Positions 1 to 4,286 of a stretch of DNA of 9,033 nt are shown piece after piece (within the stretch, counting starts at the first letter, position 1; each line of letters begins with the position of its first letter). The notes beneath the pieces were generated by a model, which saw nothing but the letters and a program-made list of their open reading frames with translations, was not told the DNA's origin and made no database searches. The DNA lies in assembly GCA_022360135.1 (NCBI GenBank), contig JAKSDM010001012.1, positions 1 to 9,033 on the forward strand. Reading direction: 5' to 3'. The position numbers and the translations under genes are program-made. The DNA comes from Pseudanabaenales cyanobacterium (GTDB taxonomy: Bacteria; Cyanobacteriota; Cyanobacteriia; Phormidesmidales; Phormidesmidaceae).

Positions 1-653
1 CCTATTCCATGGCGTTCAAAAACGATCGCAGAGTAGCTGCCCTTTTCCTCATGCCCGACGAAATGAAAGGGCGAAATATTCCCTCCCACTGGCAGAGCTA
101 CATCAATGTCAAAGACTTAGAAGCAACCGTGCAGAAGTGGAAAACTCATGGCGGCGCTGTGCTGGATCACCCCTTTGATGTCATGGAAGCGGGTCGCATG
201 GCTGTCGTCAAAGACCCGACAGGGGCTGTTGTCAGTCTCTGGCAAGCAAACAATCATATCGGCGCTGACCTTGTTAATGAAGTAAACACCTTTTGCTGGG
301 CTGAGTTGCAAACACGTGGTTCAGACAAGGCCGCACAATTTTATCAGGCAGTCTTCGACTGGGAAATCGAAATTGAAGATAAGCCGCCTCACTACGTCAC
401 TTGCAAAGTCAAGGGCCACTACAACTGCGGCATATTTGACATGGATAAAGTGAATCTTCCTGCAGATGTTCCGACTCATTGGGCGGTATATTTCAATATT
501 GAAAATCTCGATACTTCGCTCGCACTCGTCAAGAGTCTAGGTGGAAAAGCCTTAATAGAACCTATTGTGATCGATCCTGGCCGTTTCGCCACAATTGCCG
601 ATCCTCAAGGAGCCGTTCTCACGATTATGGAGCTGAAAGAAGTCGACGATTAG
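1..653 (+). CDS. VOC (glyoxalase/bleomycin-resistance fold) family protein, 5' end missing
   Basis: This is the 3' part of a two-module vicinal-oxygen-chelate protein. The reading frame is open from base 3 (Y-S before the ATG at 9), and the first module lacks its opening strand and helix, so the gene begins outside the window and the ATG at 9 is internal. Counting from that Met, module 1 shows SHW (26-28) and GRMAVVKDPTGA (62-73). Module 2 starts at FCWAEL (95-100) and repeats the pattern with THW (156-158) and GRFATIADPQGA (191-202), ending in IMEL. This duplicated layout matches the Cfp30B/27-kDa-antigen-like VOC proteins, whose substrates are mostly unknown. VOC members bind a metal through His/Glu residues, but I cannot assign the reaction here. 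The gene converges on the methyltransferase gene, with 44 bp between the stops. The family is clear; the function is not. Confidence 0.85.
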   Translation, partial: YSMAFKNDRRVAALFLMPDEMKGRNIPSHWQSYINVKDLEATVQKWKTHGGAVLDHPFDVMEAGRMAVVKDPTGAVVSLWQANNHIGADLVNEVNTFCWAELQTRGSDKAAQFYQAVFDWEIEIEDKPPHYVTCKVKGHYNCGIFDMDKVNLPADVPTHWAVYFNIENLDTSLALVKSLGGKALIEPIVIDPGRFATIADPQGAVLTIMELKEVDD

Positions 654-697
654 GTTGAAGAGGCCAACTCTCCTGCTCCCTTCATTTTTCAAATCGT

Positions 698-1693
698 TTA
701 CTTATCCAACTCAATCTCATCACCCCCACAAACTTGAGCGATGAGTGTATAGTGACGGGGGCTGGTGTGGGTTAGGTCAGGTCGGGTAAAACCCGCATCA
801 ACCATTGCCTGTTCGATATCAAGGGTAAAATAGTCGTCTAAAAAAGGTTCCGTGCTTTTGAGCAGAGTCAAGATGTAGGGAGGCATTTTGACATACCCTT
901 CAGCCCTGGGGTTGGAATCCATCATTGCGAAATAACCGCCAGGGCGCAAGACTCGTCGAGCTTCGCGCAGGATCTTCAGGGTGGCTGTGCGAGGCAGTTC
1001 ATGAAACAGCAGGAAGGCTGACACCAGATCGAAAGTGTTATCCGGCAGGCCAGTGGATTCAGCTGCGGTATGCATCCAGCGGATTGGATGGGGAGATGGG
1101 GAATTGTCTAACTCAGGCGATCGCTGTTGGCAGCGATATTGGGCGATCGCCAAGAAATAAGGTGATAAATCTACCCCCGTAATCTGCGCCTGGGGGTAGG
1201 CCGTTTGCAGGGTAAAGGTGCTGATACCGACACTACAGCCAATGTCCAGAATATCCCGAGGGGCGGCTGAGAGCTGAGAATTGAGGGCATCCAGATAATT
1301 GCGCCGCAGTTTCATTGTGCCTGCGGCGCCGACCTCGGGCCATAGTTGAGCATGAACCGCTTTGGCGGCAACTTCCACTTCCGTGGCGGCTTCCCAGCTT
1401 AAGTTTCCCTGCTCGTAAGCGTGAAACGGCTGTAAGTAGTAGTCAGGATAGATCAGATCAGGGTTTTGTATCTGTTCCAATTCCCTTTCCCAAGCTGGAT
1501 CGAAGTCCAATTCTCCACCCCGAGAGCGGAGATCTTGAGCGTCTCTTCGCCAGTCAACGCCGACAGCCTCCGCCCGCTTGATCATCATTGAGCGGGCTTG
1601 GCGCTTGGCAAAGTTAGCCAGCGGTTTGATCGCCAAAATGCCATTAACCAGGCGGGAGACTGGGCCAAGGGAGGTGTCTCGTGCAACTGTCAT
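698..1693 (-). CDS. Class I SAM-dependent methyltransferase
   Basis: A 331-residue soluble protein with a Rossmann-type methyltransferase domain in its second half. SAM-binding motif I is DILDIGCSVG (147-156), the acidic end of the second strand is VDLS (174-177), FDLVSAFLLFHELP (221-234) is the post-strand-4 region, and RVLRPGGYFAMMD (247-259) is the usual motif before strand 5. The first 140 residues are not a recognised domain; they are basic at the N-terminus and then rich in aromatic and acidic residues. The pattern is of the UbiE/COQ5-like Methyltransf_11/25 type, so the acceptor may be a small molecule or lipid, but nothing identifies it. The ATG at 1693 gives a full-length protein; no strong Shine-Dalgarno precedes it. 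A promoter of the form TTGTGT-17 bp-TAATCT lies just upstream. The DUF2811 gene lies 145 bp upstream on the same strand. Confidence 0.88.
   Translation of the reverse strand: MTVARDTSLGPVSRLVNGILAIKPLANFAKRQARSMMIKRAEAVGVDWRRDAQDLRSRGGELDFDPAWERELEQIQNPDLIYPDYYLQPFHAYEQGNLSWEAATEVEVAAKAVHAQLWPEVGAAGTMKLRRNYLDALNSQLSAAPRDILDIGCSVGISTFTLQTAYPQAQITGVDLSPYFLAIAQYRCQQRSPELDNSPSPHPIRWMHTAAESTGLPDNTFDLVSAFLLFHELPRTATLKILREARRVLRPGGYFAMMDSNPRAEGYVKMPPYILTLLKSTEPFLDDYFTLDIEQAMVDAGFTRPDLTHTSPRHYTLIAQVCGGDEIELDK
1117..1150. repeat. Two HIP1 octamers inside the methyltransferase gene
   Basis: GCGATCGC occurs at 1117-1124 and again at 1143-1150. HIP1 is the highly iterated palindrome of many cyanobacterial genomes and supports the taxonomic assignment. 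Confidence 0.9.
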
Positions 1694-1726
1694 TGTCCAA
1701 AACCTTGCTATTCAGGTTGCCTAAAA

Positions 1727-1755
1727 AGATTAGGTCATCGGCGCATTCAACACAA
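1727..1755 (-). promoter_or_regulatory. Putative sigma-70-type promoter of the methyltransferase gene
   Basis: On the minus strand the -35 element TTGTGT (1750-1755) and the -10 element TAATCT (1727-1732) are separated by exactly 17 bp, about 33 bp upstream of the ATG at 1693. A 5-bp inverted repeat (CCTAA/TTAGG, 1720-1734) overlaps the -10 box and could be an operator or chance. The call rests on motif and spacing only. Confidence 0.4.
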
Positions 1756-1838
1756 GTTGGAATATAGCAATTCTCGCTTGGGTTGAATATATCTCAGTGA
1801 AGGCAGAGTAGAGGGTGCAGGGTATAGAGCGTAGATCG

Positions 1839-2042
1839 CTAAGCTGCATAATCGAACAGAGTGTTCAGATAAATGCGAGAGGTGTTGCGATCGCTCTGGC
1901 CATTTTGGAGCAGAAATAGGGATAGGGCGGCGCAGAATACTCGATCCTGGTCCCACGTCGGGTGGGTTTCTAAAAAGCGCTTGAGGGACTCATGGAGTTC
2001 TTCAGGAATCTCAGCCAGGATGCTTATGGTAGTTGCGTTCAT
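1839..2042 (-). CDS. DUF2811 family small protein
   Basis: A 67-residue protein that I recognise as the cyanobacterial DUF2811 family: it opens MNATTISILAEIPEELHES and continues with the family-like THPTWDQDRVFCAALSLFLLQNG. The frame has a GTG four codons earlier (2054), but the ATG at 2042 is preferred because GAGG (2049-2052) sits 6 nt before it and family members begin at this Met. There is no signal peptide or membrane segment; the sequence predicts mainly helix, rather like a small ribbon-helix-helix or antitoxin-sized protein, but that resemblance is only by eye. The role is unknown. One HIP1 octamer lies inside the gene. Upstream is the long gene-free stretch containing the DnaA-box cluster. 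Confidence 0.85.
   Translation of the reverse strand: MNATTISILAEIPEELHESLKRFLETHPTWDQDRVFCAALSLFLLQNGQSDRNTSRIYLNTLFDYAA
1887..1894. repeat. HIP1 octamer in the DUF2811 gene
   Basis: A perfect GCGATCGC palindrome. Confidence 0.9.
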
Positions 2043-2048
2043 CGGGAA

Positions 2049-2052
2049 CCTC
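2049..2052 (-). promoter_or_regulatory. Ribosome binding site deciding the DUF2811 start
   Basis: GAGG on the minus strand with a 6-nt spacer before the ATG at 2042. It overlaps the alternative GTG at 2054, so it supports ATG 2042 as the real start. Confidence 0.6.
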
Positions 2053-2369
2053 ACACGTTGGATTGTTTACGGCTTGCAGAAATCGTCAGTCTTAACCCTG
2101 CGGAAGAGCACCCAAAAGCAGCGCCTCTGAGTTGCTTGAGCCCTATGTCCCAAGTGTTCTAGGAGACATTGGCGCTGGTTCAAATCAGAGCGCTTTCATC
2201 AGCAGGTCGAATCATTGTGGGTCAAGGAGATTGGGTTGTCAATATTGCGCTGTATTGCAATTTACTTAAGGCAAACTCAAGCTTTACGAGGGAATAAGGG
2301 TTTGGGTTCCCATTTCGTTACATAACTTTACTCGTGAGGCGATTCTTTAAAGTTGGCTGACCCTATCCG

Positions 2370-2390
2370 AAAAATCCCAAGAAATTGGGA
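2370..2390 (-). terminator. Rho-independent terminator-like hairpin with no matching gene
   Basis: TCCCAA (2375-2380) and TTGGGA (2385-2390) form a perfect 6-bp stem with a 4-nt loop. Read on the minus strand, the stem is followed at once by TTTTT (2374-2370), the classic intrinsic-terminator arrangement. No minus-strand gene is visible to its right before queD, so it would end an unannotated transcript or be accidental. On the plus strand the loop is GAAA, a GNRA tetraloop. Confidence 0.45.
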
Positions 2391-2415
2391 AAGCCCTCAT
2401 ATTGTCGTTTTATCT

Positions 2416-2489
2416 TGTGGAAAACTCTGGTGAATTTGTGGAAAAAGCTGACTGGGCCTGGGGAAAACCTGTGGATAAGCTGGGGAAAA
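2416..2489 (-). other. Array of five DnaA-box-like 9-mers (oriC-like)
   Basis: Read on the minus strand, the sites are TTTTCCACA (2416-2424), TTTTCCACA (2437-2445), TTTTCCCCA (2459-2467), TTATCCACA (2470-2478, the perfect E. coli consensus) and TTTTCCCCA (2481-2489). All five face the same way and their starts are 21, 22, 11 and 11 bp apart, close to whole helical turns, so bound DnaA would lie on one face of the DNA. TTTTCCACA is the DnaA-box form I recall for the Synechococcus elongatus origin. The two TTTTCCCCA sites are one base off. A looser 7/9 match (TGTGGAATG) occurs at 2653-2661. This could instead be a DnaA-titration or regulatory locus. Confidence 0.6.
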
Positions 2490-2901
2490 CCGGAGCCAAA
2501 GATAAGAAATGTAAAGCGCCGAGAAAATCAACAGTTGACAAATTTTGCGCCTTAGAAGGCGATGAGTCAGTACTTATCTCTTGAGCCTCATGCTTAATTG
2601 GGGCGGCCAGAATCCTTTCTCTTCATTCAAAGAGCTAATGCGCAGTCGGAAGTGTGGAATGTCGGTTGGCGCTTTTTCAATTGTCAAGGTTGTCTCTGGC
2701 GCTTTTTTCTTCAACGATTTGTAAAATTTTTCAGTTTACTCAAACAGCTCTTTGTTGAGCTTTTCGCCAGTTTTCCGGCAAAAATTGGTCATGATTGTGA
2801 CAGAGGGTAATTTAGCAGTTAATTTGAGCAGTTCCACGGCTAATTTCTTCAGAATCCGTCTATATCCTTTCACCTGTTCTCCAAAGACCTGCCTTTTAGC
2901 C

Positions 2902-2931
2902 TTGCCTACTCTTAGCTAGTTCAAATATACT
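2902..2931 (+). promoter_or_regulatory. Putative promoter of the queD-queE-dpdA genes
   Basis: TTGCCT (2902-2907) and TATACT (2926-2931) are 18 bp apart, with an overlapping second -10-like TATAAA at 2931-2936. Transcription from here would give a leader of roughly 110 nt before the queD ATG at 3048. The call is by motif only. Confidence 0.35.
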
Positions 2932-3000
2932 ATAAATGATTTGGGGTGGAATTTTTGTTACAACTAAACGCTACATGTAGTCATTCGACTTCCTTAAAAA

Positions 3001-3037
3001 CTAGATATAGTGGATTATCTTTTTGTTTATTATCTAG
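3001..3037 (+). promoter_or_regulatory. Inverted repeat immediately upstream of the queD start
   Basis: CTAGATA (3001-3007) is repeated inverted as TATCTAG (3031-3037), ending 10 nt before the ATG at 3048. The left arm can alternatively pair its AGATA (3003-3007) with TATCT at 3016-3020, so two exclusive hairpins are possible. No Shine-Dalgarno is present in the 10 nt before the ATG. The stems are AU-rich and weak; an operator or translation-control hairpin is possible but unproven. Confidence 0.3.
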
Positions 3038-3047
3038 CGACTGTCTT

Positions 3048-3437
3048 ATGCCCAACTGGAAGCTCTCAACCGAATTCACCTTTGACGCTGCTCACGCCAT
3101 CCGCGACTACGACGGCCCCTGTGGGCGCATGCACGGTCACACCTATCGAGTCCGCATCGAAGCCGCCTCCAGTCAGCTCCATCCTTCCCAATACTGCCCC
3201 CATCCTGTCATGGTCGCCGATTTTCGCACCCTACGCTGGGCTAAGCGCGACATGCTCAAGGGAGGACTCGACCACTGCATCCTTAACGAAGTATTGCCCG
3301 AGGGTTACGAGACCACTGCTGAGATGATTGCCAAGTACATCTACGAGAAAACCAAGAAGGAGACGCCCAAGGGCGTTAAGCTAAGGGTTTGTGTTTCCGA
3401 GACGCCAAATTCTTGGGTCGAATATGAGGACGATTGA
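3048..3437 (+). CDS. queD: 6-carboxy-5,6,7,8-tetrahydropterin synthase QueD
   Basis: QueD (PTPS/6-pyruvoyl-tetrahydropterin-synthase superfamily) converts dihydroneopterin triphosphate to 6-carboxy-tetrahydropterin, the first dedicated step towards 7-deazaguanine bases. In the 129-residue protein the zinc ligands are H16 (FDAAH), H29 and H31 (in CGRMHGHTY), the catalytic Cys is C25, the Asp-His pair is D75-H76 (LDHCILNE) and the substrate-anchoring Glu is E118 (SETPNSW). All key residues are present and the length fits the family. The frame is open 34 codons further up to a GTG at 2946, but that extension has no family resemblance, so the ATG at 3048 is chosen. Its stop overlaps an in-frame TTG of the next gene and lies 8 nt before the preferred queE ATG, indicating co-transcription with queE. 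The enzyme is cytosolic. Confidence 0.93.
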   Translation: MPNWKLSTEFTFDAAHAIRDYDGPCGRMHGHTYRVRIEAASSQLHPSQYCPHPVMVADFRTLRWAKRDMLKGGLDHCILNEVLPEGYETTAEMIAKYIYEKTKKETPKGVKLRVCVSETPNSWVEYEDD

Positions 3438-3445
3438 GAACTCAA

Positions 3446-4093
3446 ATGACCTATCTAACTCCGATCGCTCCGATGGCTAAGCTGCCCCCCGAGCTGTCTC
3501 AAAGCCTGCCTATTGTCGAGACATTTCACTCCATTCAGGGAGAAGGGGCTTGGACAGGGACGAACGCCTTCTTCATTCGGCTGGCAGGGTGTGATGTCGG
3601 TTGTCCCTGGTGTGACACCAAACATTCCTGGAACCCAAAGCGCCATCCTCAGAGGAATCTGGGAGATCTTGTCGCTGCTGCTAAAGCGGCTAACCCTCAT
3701 ATCGTAGTCATCACTGGCGGCGAACCCCTCATGCACGATCTGTCTGCCCTTACCGAGCAGCTAAAGGCTGCTGGCTTGCAAGTTCACCTCGAAACCTCTG
3801 GCTCCCATTCCTTCAGCGGCGCCTTTGACTGGATTACTTTCTCGCCCAAACGGTTTAAGCCGCCTCATTCCAGCATCTACTCCCAGGTCAGCGAACTCAA
3901 AGTGGTCATTGCCGATGAATCCGACTTAGAGTGGGCTGAGCAGCAAGCCGCCAAATTGTCCCCAAGCGTGGTTAAGCTGCTCCAGCCTGAGTGGGGGACG
4001 CCTAGCAGTCGCGCCATAGTGTTCAGCTACGTCTTGAAACATTCGGAGTGGCGCATTAGCCTGCAAACTCATAAATTCTTAGGGGTCCAATAG
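3446..4093 (+). CDS. queE: 7-carboxy-7-deazaguanine synthase QueE
   Basis: QueE is a radical-SAM enzyme that rearranges 6-carboxy-tetrahydropterin to 7-carboxy-7-deazaguanine (CDG). The 215-residue protein shows SIQGEG (29-34), the [4Fe-4S]-binding cysteines C49, C53 and C56 (CDVGCPWC), the SAM-site motif ITGGEP, and the ending SLQTHKFLGVQ that I associate with complete QueE proteins. The radical-SAM core is shortened, as usual for QueE. The ATG at 3446 lies 8 nt after the queD stop, with a GAG-containing sequence about 7 nt before it; a TTG at 3434 overlapping the queD stop and an ATG at 3473 are alternatives. It follows queD directly and precedes the queC remnant and dpdA, so it belongs to the same 7-deazaguanine unit. 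CDG may also feed tRNA queuosine synthesis. Confidence 0.93.
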   Translation: MTYLTPIAPMAKLPPELSQSLPIVETFHSIQGEGAWTGTNAFFIRLAGCDVGCPWCDTKHSWNPKRHPQRNLGDLVAAAKAANPHIVVITGGEPLMHDLSALTEQLKAAGLQVHLETSGSHSFSGAFDWITFSPKRFKPPHSSIYSQVSELKVVIADESDLEWAEQQAAKLSPSVVKLLQPEWGTPSSRAIVFSYVLKHSEWRISLQTHKFLGVQ

Positions 4094-4095
4094 TC

Positions 4096-4223
4096 ATGTT
4101 TCAACCTAGAAGCCATCATTCTTCTATCCGGAGGGCTGAATTCCGCCATGGCGGCAGCGCTATGAGCAAGAGTTGGAAGCAGCCCAAAAGATATCGGCTG
4201 CCGACTTCGGGACAAAGCTCTAA
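4096..4223 (+). pseudogene. queC: queC remnant (7-cyano-7-deazaguanine synthase), deleted and frameshifted
   Basis: Intact QueC turns CDG into preQ0 using ATP and ammonia. Here only two pieces of its N-terminus survive. In one frame, 4106-4162 reads L-E-A-I-I-L-L-S-G-G-L-N-S-A-M-A-A-A-L, the PP-loop ATP motif SGGxDS with Asp changed to Asn. In another frame, 4155-4220 reads QRYEQELEAAQKI and on to FGTKL, corresponding to the conserved (Y)GQRH-x-x-E-(L/V)-E-x-A segment that normally follows about 20 residues later, then stops at TAA 4221. The pieces meet at CAGCGCTA (4155-4162), which reads as part of both, as expected after a deletion between short direct repeats. The first ATG (4096) is also out of frame with the PP-loop. 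Roughly the last three quarters of a normal QueC (about 220-230 residues) are missing. It cannot make a working enzyme. Confidence 0.75.
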
Positions 4224-4276
4224 TTGACGCCGGATGATCCGTCCGACAACGTTGGCAGGCCGAAAATTGTATACTC

Positions 4277-4281
4277 AGGAG
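4277..4281 (+). promoter_or_regulatory. Ribosome binding site deciding the dpdA start
   Basis: AGGAG with a 5-nt spacer before the ATG at 4287. No comparable site precedes the TTG at 4224, which would add 21 residues starting next to the queC remnant stop. It lets dpdA be translated independently of the broken queC. Confidence 0.65.
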
Positions 4282-4286
4282 ACCGA

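Larger units (their letters stand above)
2043..3047. other. Approximately 1-kb gene-free region between divergent genes, candidate oriC
   Basis: No open frame here looks coding. The two longest on the plus strand (60 and 70 codons, both from TTG) have no recognisable domain and overlay the DnaA-box cluster and T-rich repeats. The stretch holds the DnaA-box-like array (2416-2489), a terminator-like hairpin on the minus strand (2370-2390), two copies of TGGCGCTTTTT 30 bp apart (2667-2677, 2697-2707), an AT-rich segment of about 73% A+T (2701-2745), and promoter-like and hairpin sequence before queD. The nearest genes on both sides (DUF2811 to the left, queD to the right) point away from it. Together these suggest a replication origin, but dnaA and dnaN are absent and the assignment remains inference. 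Confidence 0.5.

Noticed and set aside
1747..1956. A 69-codon minus-strand frame overlapping the DUF2811 gene
   Set aside because: It overlaps the recognised DUF2811 frame and has no ribosome binding site or family features.
2171..2193. tRNA T-arm-like GGTTCAAATC within a GCGCT/AGCGC hairpin
   Set aside because: No acceptor, D or anticodon arm can be drawn around it; it is an isolated hairpin without a U-tract.
2402..2584. A 60-codon plus-strand frame starting at TTG
   Set aside because: Its codons are the DnaA-box repeats themselves, it has no ribosome binding site or recognisable domain, and the repeat pattern explains it better than a protein.
2598..2810. A 70-codon plus-strand frame starting at TTG, rich in Phe and Trp
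   Set aside because: It overlays the T-rich GCGCTTTTT repeats, has no start signal and resembles no family I know.
2985..3007. preQ1 class I riboswitch before queD, suggested by TTCCTTAAAAACTAGA
   Set aside because: Only the A-rich tail resembles the motif. The 5' GGAAG-like strand needed to pair with CTTCC is absent, so the pseudoknot cannot form.
2946..3047. Upstream in-frame extension of queD from a GTG
   Set aside because: The extra 34 residues do not resemble any QueD N-terminus and cover the putative leader hairpin; the ATG at 3048 gives the family-length protein.
4096..4230. A short frame from ATG 4096 in the frame not used by the queC pieces
   Set aside because: The product has no family resemblance; the other two frames show QueC fragments, so this is a shadow of the pseudogene.
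4252..4275. Promoter for dpdA (TTGGCA and TATACT)
   Set aside because: The spacer is only 12 bp, and initiation there would cut off the good ribosome binding site at 4277-4281; read-through from queDE is more likely.
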